Below, piece by piece: positions 50,017-58,455 of a stretch of 64,000 nucleotides of DNA. The notes beneath the pieces were generated by a model. It was not told the origin of the DNA. It searched no databases and saw only the letters and a list, made by a program, of their open reading frames with translations. Source of the stretch: Micromonospora zingiberis (lineage in GTDB: Bacteria; Actinomycetota; Actinomycetes; Mycobacteriales; Micromonosporaceae); NCBI RefSeq assembly GCF_004331455.1, contig NZ_SJJR01000019.1, forward strand, positions 1-64,000. Direction: 5' to 3'. Within the stretch, counting starts at the first letter, position 1. Every line of letters starts with the position of its first letter. Position numbers and translations under genes: made by a program.

Positions 50017-52893
50017 TCACGCCGGGGACCGGGGTGCGTCGGCCAGCCGGGCCCGTACCTCGGCCGCCCGCGGATGATCCAGCTCGGTCAGGATGGCCAG
50101 CGCCGCCGACCAGTCGGCCTGGGCGGCCGGCCCGTCGCCGGCCGCCGCACGGGTGTCACCGAGCCGGGTCAGCGACACCGCCTCGGCGAAGCGGTCGCCC
50201 ATCTCCCGGAACATGCCGACGGCCTGCTCGAAGCAGTAAACGGCCGGCCGGTGCCGGCCCAGGCCGTGGTTGGCGTGGGCGATGCTGTCCCAGCTGTCCG
50301 CCGCGCCACGCCGGTCGCCCAGCAGCTGATGCTGCCGCAGGGCCCGCGAGCAGTACGTGAACGCGCGCTCGTGGTCGCCGAGGAGGGTGTGGCACCAGCC
50401 CACCGCGTTCAGCGCGTTGGCCTGGCCCGGGCGGTAGCCGGCCCTGCCGTACAGGGCGAGGGCTCGCTCCGCGTGGCCGAGCGCGTCCCGGTACCGGCCC
50501 CGCCGCTCGCACGAGTCGGCGAGGCTCATCTCCGTGTTGGCCTGGCCCACGTCGTCGGCGAGTTCCTCGTAGCGGCGGAGTGCCCGCCGCAGCTCGCGTC
50601 CGGCGTCGTCGTGCCGTCCGAGCCGCGAGTACGCCTGGGCGAGTCCCCGATGGGCGCGGGCCTCCAACGGCCGGTCCCCGAGCCGGCCGGCCGCCGCCAG
50701 CGCGGTCCGCTGCACCGCCGCCTGGTCGTGCCAGGAGGCCCGCCGGTCCATAAACGCGACCAGGTGCCAGGCCAGCTCGCACACCTCCCGGTCGAAGCCG
50801 GCCGCGACCGCGCGGTCGATCAGCGCGAGGAGCACCGCGTACTCGGTGGTGAACCAGCCCAGCGCCGCCTCCGCGTCCGCCGGGCGGTCCGCCGCTGCCC
50901 GCTGCGTTGGCGAACCGCCGTCGGGCGCGGAGGGCGGCCTGGCCGGCACCAACCCCGGATGCCGGTACGGCGAGATCATCCGGTCCGCGCTCGCGGCCAT
51001 GTCGACATAGTGGTCGATGACCCGGTGCAACGCCGCCCGGCGTGCCGGCTCCGGGTCGGCGATCCGGGCGAGTTCGGCGGCGTACGCGCGCAGCAGGTCG
51101 TGACAGCCGTAGCGGCCGGGCCGGTGCTCGACCAGCAGATGGGCCCGGGCCAGCTGCGCCAGCAGCGGACGGACCTGACCCAACGGCACACCGGCCAGGG
51201 CGGCCGCGGCGGCGGCCGAGAGGTCCGGGCCGGGATGCAGACCGATCAGCCGGAACAGCGCCGCCGCCTCGCCGGAGAGCAACCGGTACGACCAGGAGAA
51301 GACACTCCGTACGTCGAACGCCTCGTCGTCGTCGGAGAAGACCGCCAGGTCGCCGGAGCTTTCCCGAAGCTCCCTGGCCAGCGATTCGAGGAGGAACCGT
51401 GGCTGGGCGCTGGCCCGGGCGGCCACGATGGCCAGCGCCAACGGCAGCCGGGCGCAGGCGCCGACGATCTGGTCGACCGCGTCGGGTGCCGCCGCGACCC
51501 GCTGCGGGCCGATCCGGCCGGCGAGCATCTGTCGCGCCTCGGTGCCGGTCATCAGCCCAAGATTGAGCGGGAAGGCGCCCCCGGCGACCAGTCCGGCCAG
51601 TTCGTTGCGACTGGTGACGATGACCAGGCAGCCGGCCGAGCCGGGCAACAGCGGACGGACCTGGTCGGCCCCGCGCGCGTTGTCGAGCAGGATCAGCACC
51701 CGCCGGCCGGCGAGCAGACTGCGGTAGAGGCCGACCTGGGCCATCAGGCTGACCGGGGCGCGCGTCGGTCCGACCCCGAACGCGTCGAGGAAACCGCGCA
51801 CCACCTCGTCGGGACGGACCGGTCCCGCACTGGCGTCGAAGCCCCCGAGGTCGGCGTAGAGCTGCCCGTCGGGAAACCGGTCGGCGATCTGGTGCGCCCA
51901 GTGCACGGCCAGCGTGGTCTTGCCCACGCCGGCCGTACCGGTCATCGTGACCACCGTCGGCCGGTTGCCCACCTCGGTGGTCATCAGCTCGGCCAGCCGC
52001 CGCAACTGCTCGGCCCGGCCGGCGACCGCGACCTGGTCGGGCGGAAGCTGGGCCGGGACCACCGGCGCGGGGTCCGCGACCGGCGCGGCCTCGGCCGGTT
52101 GGTACGCCACGATCGCCGGCCGGTGCGGTGCGAGCAGGTCCTGGTGCGCGTCGGTGAGCACCGACCCCGGATCGACGCCCAACTCGGCGGCGAGACGCTT
52201 GCGGGTGAGGTCGAAGACGGCGAAGGCGTCCGCACGCCGGCCCAGGGCCACGAAGCAGCGCATCAGCTGGGCCTGTGCCTGCTCGTCCAGCGGCCGGCTC
52301 TCGGCCCGCTCGTGCACCAGGGCCAGCACCTCCTCGGCCCGGCCGGCGCGGATCGCGGCATCGACCCGCCAGGAGAGCACCAGCTGCGCCTCCGCGGTCA
52401 ACGACGCCGTCCGGGGATGCCCGGCGAGTACCGGTACGTCGGCCAGCGGCGGCTGCCACAGCCGTAACACCTCCCCGGTCACCTGCCAGACCCGCGTCTG
52501 GTCGTCGTCACCACGCGCCGTACGCGCCTCGGCCACCAGCCGCCGGAACCGGAGCACGTCGATGGTGATCGGATCCGGCGCCAACCGGTAGCCGGTGCCC
52601 ACCGACGGCAGCAGGTGGCTCGCCGCCCGCGTTGGCCGCCCCGGCTCCAGCACCTGGCGCAGATGCTTCACGTGGGTCTGGATGACGTTCGTGCCGCTGC
52701 TCGGCGCGTCGGTCGGCCACAACGCGTCCACCAACTCGTCCCGACCGACGGGCTGCCCCTCGGCCAGCGCGAGCAGACCCAGCACCGCCCGCCGCTGCGG
52801 CGGCCCGGTCGGCAACTCGGTGGTGCCCCGCCACAGGCGGACCCGGCCCAACACGTTGAGCCGTAAACCTTCTGACGCATGGTTCGGTTCCAT
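50017..52893 (-). CDS. AfsR/SARP-family pathway regulator
   Basis: A 958-residue large SARP. An OmpR-type winged helix fills about 10-95 (RLNVLGRVRLWRGTTELP, then RAVLGLLALAEGQPV and a GTGYRL end), the BTAD helical domain about 100-250. NB-ARC follows with P-loop GTAGVGKTT near 318 and Walker B RVLILLDNARG near 395, then TPR-like repeats to the C-terminus. Such proteins activate secondary-metabolite genes by binding 7-bp direct repeats upstream of -10 boxes; three are present in the divergent promoter of the peptide gene. GGGGGAGG precedes the ATG. Confidence 0.9.
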   Translation of the reverse strand: MEPNHASEGLRLNVLGRVRLWRGTTELPTGPPQRRAVLGLLALAEGQPVGRDELVDALWPTDAPSSGTNVIQTHVKHLRQVLEPGRPTRAASHLLPSVGTGYRLAPDPITIDVLRFRRLVAEARTARGDDDQTRVWQVTGEVLRLWQPPLADVPVLAGHPRTASLTAEAQLVLSWRVDAAIRAGRAEEVLALVHERAESRPLDEQAQAQLMRCFVALGRRADAFAVFDLTRKRLAAELGVDPGSVLTDAHQDLLAPHRPAIVAYQPAEAAPVADPAPVVPAQLPPDQVAVAGRAEQLRRLAELMTTEVGNRPTVVTMTGTAGVGKTTLAVHWAHQIADRFPDGQLYADLGGFDASAGPVRPDEVVRGFLDAFGVGPTRAPVSLMAQVGLYRSLLAGRRVLILLDNARGADQVRPLLPGSAGCLVIVTSRNELAGLVAGGAFPLNLGLMTGTEARQMLAGRIGPQRVAAAPDAVDQIVGACARLPLALAIVAARASAQPRFLLESLARELRESSGDLAVFSDDDEAFDVRSVFSWSYRLLSGEAAALFRLIGLHPGPDLSAAAAAALAGVPLGQVRPLLAQLARAHLLVEHRPGRYGCHDLLRAYAAELARIADPEPARRAALHRVIDHYVDMAASADRMISPYRHPGLVPARPPSAPDGGSPTQRAAADRPADAEAALGWFTTEYAVLLALIDRAVAAGFDREVCELAWHLVAFMDRRASWHDQAAVQRTALAAAGRLGDRPLEARAHRGLAQAYSRLGRHDDAGRELRRALRRYEELADDVGQANTEMSLADSCERRGRYRDALGHAERALALYGRAGYRPGQANALNAVGWCHTLLGDHERAFTYCSRALRQHQLLGDRRGAADSWDSIAHANHGLGRHRPAVYCFEQAVGMFREMGDRFAEAVSLTRLGDTRAAAGDGPAAQADWSAALAILTELDHPRAAEVRARLADAPRSPA

Positions 52894-52948
52894 GGTGCCT
52901 CCCCCGTCGCTGTGGCACCGATCAGCAGGACGACTACCCGCCCTGGTC

Positions 52949-52992
52949 GTCCATTCTGCATCCAGTGGAAATCCAATCGGAAGATCCACAAT
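52949..52992 (+). promoter_or_regulatory. SARP-type promoter of the cysteine-rich peptide gene
   Basis: Three heptamers, GTCCATT at 52949, ATCCAGT at 52960 and ATCCAAT at 52971, lie exactly 11 bp apart, followed 9 bp later by a CACAAT -10 box at 52987-52992. There is no good -35 box. Heptamers in phase with the helix just upstream of the -10 are the established layout of SARP binding sites. Confidence 0.75.
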
Positions 52993-53025
52993 GGCGATCG
53001 ACAGTGTGAGAAGGAGGTGAAAGAA

Positions 53026-53220
53026 ATGCTTCGAATCGTCAACGAGTTGGGCGACCGGATGCTGGCGCTCTTCGTGCCGCGGGTGACCGCCTCGGCCGCC
53101 GACTGCGGCTCTGTCGTGCTGAGGACGGTCTGCAGGAATGGCTTCTACCAGGTTTGTCGCTGCTTCAGCAACAGCAACTGCGCCTGCCTGAGCTGCGAGC
53201 CGACGACCACCCGCTGCTGA
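53026..53220 (+). CDS. Eight-cysteine peptide, probable disulfide-rich RiPP-like precursor
   Basis: A 64-residue peptide with eight cysteines, at 27, 36, 44, 46, 52, 54, 57 and 64. Residues 1-25 form a cysteine-free leader (LRIVNELGDRMLALFV then PRVTASAA), amphipathic rather than a classic signal. The A-S-A/S-A-A end of the leader fits a type I signal peptidase site just before residue 26. The core is Ser, Thr, Asn and Cys rich. AAGGAGGTGAAAGAA, a near-perfect Shine-Dalgarno, precedes the ATG. The following genes encode a redoxin, an exporter and a signal peptidase. I do not recognise the peptide as any characterised family. It may be a bacteriocin, signal or toxin. Confidence 0.75.
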   Translation: MLRIVNELGDRMLALFVPRVTASAADCGSVVLRTVCRNGFYQVCRCFSNSNCACLSCEPTTTRC

Positions 53221-53237
53221 CCACAGTCGGCTAACCA

Positions 53238-53302
53238 CCACGCTCACCGAGCGTGGCGACGCGCAAGTGACCGGCGGCGGCCACTCTTCGGCCCGCCGCC
53301 GG
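53238..53302 (+). terminator. Two hairpins after the peptide gene
   Basis: An 8-bp stem (CCACGCTC/GAGCGTGG, 53238-53256) and a 10-bp stem (CCGGCGGCGG/CCGCCGCCGG, 53271-53302), both without U-tracts, between the peptide gene and the redoxin gene. They may limit read-through so that the peptide is made in excess over the maturation proteins. Confidence 0.6.
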
Positions 53303-53376
53303 GCCGCGTTCACCACCCACCAGTGTTTCGCCGGCCCGCACGGATCGGCCCGGGTTTGATCAACCGAGGAGTGCTC

Positions 53377-53916
53377 ATGCCGTACCTCACCGTCGCTGTG
53401 GTTCTGGCGTGCGGGTTGGGCCTGCTGAACCTGCTGCTGACCATGGCCGTCATCCGCCGGCTACGCGAACACGCGGAACAGTTGGCTCGCCATGCGGCCG
53501 GGGCCGGTGCCGGCATCATCGAGCCGGGACAGACGCCCGGCGACTTCGCGGCCACCGACACCGACGGCAACCCGGTGCGCCGCAGTGACCTCAGCGGTGA
53601 CGTGCTGGTCGCCTTCTTCTCACCCGACTGCCGGGCGTGCACCGAGGCGCTGCCCCGGTTCGTGTCGCAGGTGGCGACGTTCCCCGGCGGCCGGAGTCAG
53701 GTGCTCGCCGTGGTGACCGGTGACGGACCGGAGGTGCCCGAGCTGTCGACCCGGCTGGCCGGGGTGGCCCGGGTCGTGGCGGACGGCGTCGATGGTGGAC
53801 TGACGGCCGCGTTCCAGGCCCGCGCCTTCCCCTGCTGGTGCCTGCTCGACGCCACCGGCACGGTGCGGCAAAGCGGTAGCGGCTGGAGCGAACTGCCCAC
53901 GCCGGTGGCCGCGTGA
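53377..53916 (+). CDS. Membrane-anchored MauD/TlpA-like thiol-disulfide protein
   Basis: A 179-residue protein. One N-terminal membrane helix (LTVAVVLACGLGLLNLLLT) anchors an extracytoplasmic thioredoxin fold, with the active-site CxxC in FFSPDCRACTEAL (Cys 85 and 88). The loop where thioredoxins have cis-Pro reads FPCWC, adding cysteines 153 and 155, which is unusual. The layout matches MauD, which helps form disulfides. GAGGA precedes the ATG. Its stop overlaps the GTG of the ABC gene (GTGA), so the two are coupled. It probably oxidises or isomerises the peptide encoded upstream. Confidence 0.85.
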   Translation: MPYLTVAVVLACGLGLLNLLLTMAVIRRLREHAEQLARHAAGAGAGIIEPGQTPGDFAATDTDGNPVRRSDLSGDVLVAFFSPDCRACTEALPRFVSQVATFPGGRSQVLAVVTGDGPEVPELSTRLAGVARVVADGVDGGLTAAFQARAFPCWCLLDATGTVRQSGSGWSELPTPVAA

Positions 53917-55751
53917 CCTCGGGAAAGTCCCGGCGCCGGGTGACCCCCCGGCTGATCGTCGCCGCCGCCGGCCTGGCCTACCGGGCCGCACCGGCAACGG
54001 CCGTGGCGCAGGCGCTGCTGGCGATCGTCGCCGGTGCGACCCCCGTCGCGGTGGGTGTGCTCACCAAACTCGTCGTGGACCGGCTCGTCGGTCCGGGCGG
54101 TGGCCCGGTGGCGACGCTGATCGGGCTGGCCATCGGGCTCGCCGTGGCCGGGGTGGCGGTGGCCACGCTGCCGCACGTGTTGCGGTACCTGGAGGCCGAG
54201 TGGCGGCGGCGGGTCGTCGTGCGGGCGCAGGCCGACCTGTACGCCGCAATCGATCGGCTGCCCGGCCTGGGCAGGTTGGAGAACCCGGCGTTCCGGGACC
54301 ACCTCAACATCGCCGACGAGGCCGCCCGGTACAGCCCGATCGCGGTCGCCAGCGGAGGGCTGGACCTATTACGGGGCGTGGTCACCGTAGCCGGCTTCGC
54401 GGGCACCCTGGCCCTGCTCAACCCGTGGATGGTCGGTCTGCTCGTGCTGGCCGCCATCCCCACCGCCAAGGCCGAGCTGCGGCTGTCCCGGCAGCGGGCC
54501 GAGCTGATGTGGCAGCTCAGCCCGACCCAGCGGCGCCACTTCTTCTACGCGGACCTGCTCACCGGCCTGGCCGCGGCCAAGGAGATCCGGCTGTTCAATC
54601 TCGGTGACCTCTTCGGCCAACGGATGATCAATGAACTGCGGGCGCTCAACAAGGCGAACCGGCGGATGGACCGCAAGGACGTCCTGGTGCAGGCCGGACT
54701 TGCCGTCGCCGGTGCCGTGGTCGCCGGCGCCGGCCTGGTCTGGGCCATCCTGGCCGTCCGCGGTGGTCGGCTGAGCGTCGGCGACGTGACGATCTTCATC
54801 GCCGCGGTGGCCGGGGTGCAGGGCGCGGTCTCGACCGGGATCAGCCGGGTCGCCGACGCCCACGAGGCGTTGCTGCGGTTCACCCACTACCGCGAGGTAC
54901 TGACCACCCCGCCGGACCTGGACCTGCCCACCGACCCGGCACCGGTCCCGCCACTCAGCGGCGGCGTCGAGCTGCGCGACGTCTGGTTCCGGTACAGCGA
55001 CGAGCATCCGTGGGTGCTGCGCGGCGTCGACCTGACCATTCCGCAGGGCCGGACGGTGGCCCTCGTCGGGCTCAACGGCGCCGGCAAGAGCACGGTGGTG
55101 AAGTTGCTGACCCGGTTCTACGACCCCACCCGGGGCAGCCTGCACTGGGACGGCATCGACTACCGCCAGCTGGACGTGGCCCAGCTGCGGGACCGAATCG
55201 GTGCCACCTTCCAGGACTTCATGTCCTACGACCTCTCTGCCGCCGAGAACATCGGACTCGGCGACACGGACCTCCTCGACGACACCGAACGGATCGTCAC
55301 CGCAGCCCGGCAGTCCGGGGTGCACGATGCCCTGACCGCGCTTCCACACGGCTACGCGACCCAGCTGACCCGTACCTTCGCCGACCCCGCCGACCGCGAC
55401 GACGTGAGCACCGGCGTGCTGCTCTCGGGTGGGCAGTGGCAACGCCTCGCGCTCGCCCGGTCCTTCCTGCGCGCCGGCCGCGACCTGCTGATCCTCGACG
55501 AGCCGAGCGCCGGCCTGGACGCGGAGGCAGAGGCGGACCTGCACCAGCGACTGCGTGGGCTGCGGGAGGGCCGGACCACCTTGCTGATCTCGCACCGGCT
55601 GGGCACGATCCGGGACGCCGACCACATCGTCGTACTGCGTGACGGCGTGATCGCCGAGCAGGGCAGCCACGACGAGTTGCTGGCGGCGCAGGGCGCGTAC
55701 GCCCGGCTTTTCCGCCTTCAGGCCGCCGGCTACCAGCCGGTGCCGAGCTGA
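53913..55751 (+). CDS. ABC exporter (fused membrane and ATPase domains)
   Basis: A 612-residue half-transporter. Six membrane helices cover about 20-310. The ATPase follows with Walker A GLNGAGKS near 389, signature LSGGQWQR near 507 and Walker B LLILDEPSAGLD. It has no N-terminal C39 peptidase domain, so leader removal must come from another enzyme, plausibly the S26 peptidase encoded 2 bp downstream. It would act as a homodimer to export the cysteine-rich peptide (inference). The GTG start overlaps the redoxin stop. Confidence 0.9.
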   Translation: MTSGKSRRRVTPRLIVAAAGLAYRAAPATAVAQALLAIVAGATPVAVGVLTKLVVDRLVGPGGGPVATLIGLAIGLAVAGVAVATLPHVLRYLEAEWRRRVVVRAQADLYAAIDRLPGLGRLENPAFRDHLNIADEAARYSPIAVASGGLDLLRGVVTVAGFAGTLALLNPWMVGLLVLAAIPTAKAELRLSRQRAELMWQLSPTQRRHFFYADLLTGLAAAKEIRLFNLGDLFGQRMINELRALNKANRRMDRKDVLVQAGLAVAGAVVAGAGLVWAILAVRGGRLSVGDVTIFIAAVAGVQGAVSTGISRVADAHEALLRFTHYREVLTTPPDLDLPTDPAPVPPLSGGVELRDVWFRYSDEHPWVLRGVDLTIPQGRTVALVGLNGAGKSTVVKLLTRFYDPTRGSLHWDGIDYRQLDVAQLRDRIGATFQDFMSYDLSAAENIGLGDTDLLDDTERIVTAARQSGVHDALTALPHGYATQLTRTFADPADRDDVSTGVLLSGGQWQRLALARSFLRAGRDLLILDEPSAGLDAEAEADLHQRLRGLREGRTTLLISHRLGTIRDADHIVVLRDGVIAEQGSHDELLAAQGAYARLFRLQAAGYQPVPS

Positions 55752-55752
55752 C

Positions 55753-56253
55753 ATGGTCGCTGTCCTCCTCGCGCTGGCGACCGGATGCCTGCTGGCTGCC
55801 CTGGTGATCCGGTATCGACGCGGGTGGGTGCTGGTCACGGTGGACGGCCGGTCGATGGTTCCGGCGCTCGAACCGGGTGACCGGGTGCTGGTGCGCCGTG
55901 TCCCACCCGCTCGCGTACGGATCGGCCAGGTGGTCGTCGTCGAGGAACCCGTCGGTGGCGCCTGGCTCACCCCGCCGGTGCCCTGGGGGGCCACCCCCAC
56001 CGCCGGCCGCCGGTGGATCGTGAAGCGCGCCGTGGCCGGGCCGGGGGATCCGGTGCCGGTCGAGGTCACCCCTGCGGTCGGCGGCGATACGACCCGGGTT
56101 CCGCCCGGGCACTTCGTGCTGCTCGGCGACAACCGCCCCGGCAGTTGCGACTCGCGGACCTACGGCTTCGTCCCCGGTGACCGGATCCTCGGATCGGTAC
56201 ACCGGTTCCTGAGCCCGAGCCGGGGCGATGGCCGGGCCACCCGATCCCCGTGA
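55753..56253 (+). CDS. S26-family signal peptidase
   Basis: A 166-residue membrane peptidase. One N-terminal helix (VLLALATGCLLAALVI) is followed by the catalytic Ser in GRSMVPAL (Ser 34), the general-base Lys in WIVKRAVAGPGD (Lys 91) and the GDNRPGSCDSRTYGFVPGDR box. It is a Ser-Lys protease that cuts after A-x-A, matching the leader end of the peptide at 53026. Begins 2 bp after the ABC stop. It could also be a second housekeeping signal peptidase, but its position favours a dedicated role. Confidence 0.85.
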   Translation: MVAVLLALATGCLLAALVIRYRRGWVLVTVDGRSMVPALEPGDRVLVRRVPPARVRIGQVVVVEEPVGGAWLTPPVPWGATPTAGRRWIVKRAVAGPGDPVPVEVTPAVGGDTTRVPPGHFVLLGDNRPGSCDSRTYGFVPGDRILGSVHRFLSPSRGDGRATRSP

Positions 56254-56577
56254 CCCGGCGGACCGGCGCGTCGCACACGGCTCACCCTCGCGCCGGGCGC
56301 CTCGACCCTGAGCAGGCGCTGGTCGTCGAGTTCGACGTCGACCACCCGCACCGCCGCATCGCCGTGGGAACGGGCCGTTCGGTCGCGGATCTCCGCCAGG
56401 ACAGCCCGTTGTATCGACAAGCTTCGAATGAAAAACTCGGCCCGAGTCGTGCTCGGGAGCCAGCGCGATTCGTTTCAGCGCAAGGGGACGCGCGGGAAAA
56501 ACCCCGCGCCGGGCCGTCCTCCTCCGGCAAAGCCACCCGGGTCGCCGCCGCGCGGTGCCCGCTTCCAGGAGGCACGG
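56254..56577. other. Intergenic region without a gene
   Basis: A region of 324 bp between the signal peptidase and CBM2 genes. Reading frames here lack any family signature, and I see no strong hairpin. It should contain the CBM2 gene's promoter, but no -35/-10 pair stands out. Confidence 0.45.
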
Positions 56578-57318
56578 ATGAATCGTACGTTTGGCGTGGT
56601 GCTGGCCACCGCGACCCTGACCCTCGCCGCCGGGCTCGCCGCGCCCGCCGCCGCCCAGACCTCACCCACGGCAACCCCGTCACCGTCACCGACCCCGGTC
56701 TGCCCGCCGGTGTTGCCGATCAACGCCTTGGTGACCGGCACGACAGCCACCAGCGTGACCATCACCTACAACGCGTTCATCACGCCGCCCTGCGGCTATG
56801 ACCCGCCGATCACGGTCATCCTGTTCGGCAGCCGCGACGACGCCATCCAGTGGCAGAACCCGGTGGCCCAGGGCACCTCCGGACCGGAGCGCTCCGGCGC
56901 GGTCACCATCGACGGGCTGACCCCGGGCGCGGAGTACTGGTTCCGGCTCAGTGACGCGGCGGGTGTGCGGGATCCGTACGTCATCGGTGGGCCGGCTCGG
57001 ACCGCGCCGCAACCGCTCTGCGCCGCGACGGCCACGATCGACGCCGGGTGGGGAAGTGGCTTCGTCGCCACGGTCACCGTACGCAACACCGGCGGTGAGC
57101 GGCTCAACGGCTGGCAGGTGCGGTGGCGGTGGTCCGGCGACGAGCGCCTCCAGTCGGTCTGGAACGCGGTGACGGAGACGTCGGCGGGCGAGGTGACGGC
57201 CCGGCACGCCGGCTACAACGGCTCGCTCGCCCCGGGCGGCTCGACCACCTTCGGCCTGTTGGCGGCGACCAGCAACGTCCCACCGGGTCTGGCGCTCAGC
57301 TGCGAGCGGTCGTCCTGA
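56578..57318 (+). CDS. Secreted CBM2 protein with Fn3-like domain
   Basis: A 246-residue secreted protein. The signal peptide (RTFGVVLATATLTLAAGLAA...AAA) is followed by a Thr/Pro/Ser linker, an Fn3-like domain at about 45-145 (VTGTTATSVTITYNAF, then AVTIDGLTPGAEYWFRLSD), and a C-terminal CBM2 cellulose/chitin-binding module (CAATATIDAGWGSGFVATVT, then NGWQVRWRW and ARHAGYNGSLAPGGSTTFG). No catalytic domain is present, so it is a binding protein. AGGAGG precedes the ATG. Confidence 0.85.
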   Translation: MNRTFGVVLATATLTLAAGLAAPAAAQTSPTATPSPSPTPVCPPVLPINALVTGTTATSVTITYNAFITPPCGYDPPITVILFGSRDDAIQWQNPVAQGTSGPERSGAVTIDGLTPGAEYWFRLSDAAGVRDPYVIGGPARTAPQPLCAATATIDAGWGSGFVATVTVRNTGGERLNGWQVRWRWSGDERLQSVWNAVTETSAGEVTARHAGYNGSLAPGGSTTFGLLAATSNVPPGLALSCERSS

Positions 57319-57358
57319 CCGAACCCGTCGCAACCGACCGCAAGGACGATTGTGAATG

Positions 57359-57376
57359 CGTTACCGGGTGGTAACG
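57359..57376. promoter_or_regulatory. Operator-like palindrome before the BASS gene
   Basis: A perfect CGTTACC-GGGT-GGTAACG palindrome ending 10 bp before the ATG at 57387, so it overlaps the probable promoter and transcription start. Confidence 0.65.
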
Positions 57377-57386
57377 ATGTCGTGTC

Positions 57387-58283
57387 ATGGACTCCGCCCT
57401 GACCCTGATCGGACTGCCCATCGCCCTCGGCATCATCATGCTCGGTCTGGGTCTCGGCCTGACCGTCGCTGACTTCCGCCGGGTGGCCCAACATCCGAAG
57501 GCCGCCGTGATCGCGCTGGCCTGCCAGGTGCTGCTGCTGCCGGCGCTCTGCTTCGCCCTGGTACTGGCCTTCGGTCTGCCGCCGGAACTGGCCGTCGGGA
57601 TGATGCTGCTGGCGGCATCGCCCGGCGGCACCACCGCCAACCTCTACAGTCACCTCTTCGGCGGGCACGTGGCCCTCAACATCACGCTGACCGCCATCAA
57701 TTCGGTGCTCGCCGTGTTCACCCTGCCGATCGTGGTCAACCTCTCGGCGGCGTACTTCCTCGGCGACGCCCGGAGCATCGGGCTCCAGTTCGACAAGGTG
57801 CTCCAGGTCTTCGCCATCGTGCTCGTGCCGGTCGTGCTCGGCATGATGATCCGGGCCCGGACGCCCCGCGTCGCCGCGAGCCTGAACCGCCCGGTCCGGA
57901 TCCTGTCGGTCGTCGTGCTGGTGGCGGTGATCGCCGGCGCCGTGGTCGGCGAGCGGGCCAACCTCGCCGACTACTTCGTCTCGGTCGGTCTCGCCGTGCT
58001 CGCGTTCAACCTGCTGAGCCTCGCGATCGGGTACGGGGTGCCCCGGCTGGCCGGGATCGAGCGCAGTGCCGCCAAGGCGGCCGGGTTCGAGATCGGCATC
58101 CACAACAGCACCCTGGCCATCACGATCGCGCTCAGCCCGGCGCTGCTCAACAGCAGCCAGATGGCGATTCCCGCCGCGGTCTACGGCGTCGTCATGTTCT
58201 TCACGGCAGCCGCCTTCGGCTACCTGGTGAACCGGGTGGGAGCCCGGTCCGCCAACTCCCCGAGCGGGGCGGCCACCAGCTGA
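57387..58283 (+). CDS. Bile acid:sodium symporter (BASS) family transporter
   Basis: A 298-residue protein with about nine to ten membrane helices. Family features are GLGLGLTVADFRRVAQHPKA after helix one, LLAASPGGTTANLYSHLFGG near 75 and a GFEIGIHNSTLAITIALSPA stretch near 235, which are the crossed helix-breaking motifs that bind sodium and substrate. BASS members carry bile acids, pantoate or other organic anions; the substrate here is unknown. A perfect palindrome covers its promoter. Confidence 0.9.
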   Translation: MDSALTLIGLPIALGIIMLGLGLGLTVADFRRVAQHPKAAVIALACQVLLLPALCFALVLAFGLPPELAVGMMLLAASPGGTTANLYSHLFGGHVALNITLTAINSVLAVFTLPIVVNLSAAYFLGDARSIGLQFDKVLQVFAIVLVPVVLGMMIRARTPRVAASLNRPVRILSVVVLVAVIAGAVVGERANLADYFVSVGLAVLAFNLLSLAIGYGVPRLAGIERSAAKAAGFEIGIHNSTLAITIALSPALLNSSQMAIPAAVYGVVMFFTAAAFGYLVNRVGARSANSPSGAATS

Positions 58284-58455
58284 GGCGCCAACTGTCGTGA
58301 CGCGGACACCCGGCAAGGGCTCGGGCGGCGTGCCCTGCCTGTGCAACGATCGTTGAGCGTCATGCCGACCGCCCGGCCCCGCCGGCCTGTCGCTGTCCTG
58401 GCAGCACGGCAGGCACGTGGGGAGGCGCCACCTCGTACCCCTTTTTGGAGAGCAC

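Noticed and set aside
53026..53220. Lanthipeptide or thiopeptide precursor
   Set aside because: There is no lanthionine synthetase, YcaO or dehydratase gene nearby; the partners are thiol-oxidising, so disulfides are more likely.
55753..56253. LexA-like or phage repressor peptidase
   Set aside because: The N-terminal membrane helix and the GDNRPGSCDSR box are those of a signal peptidase, not of a LexA protein.
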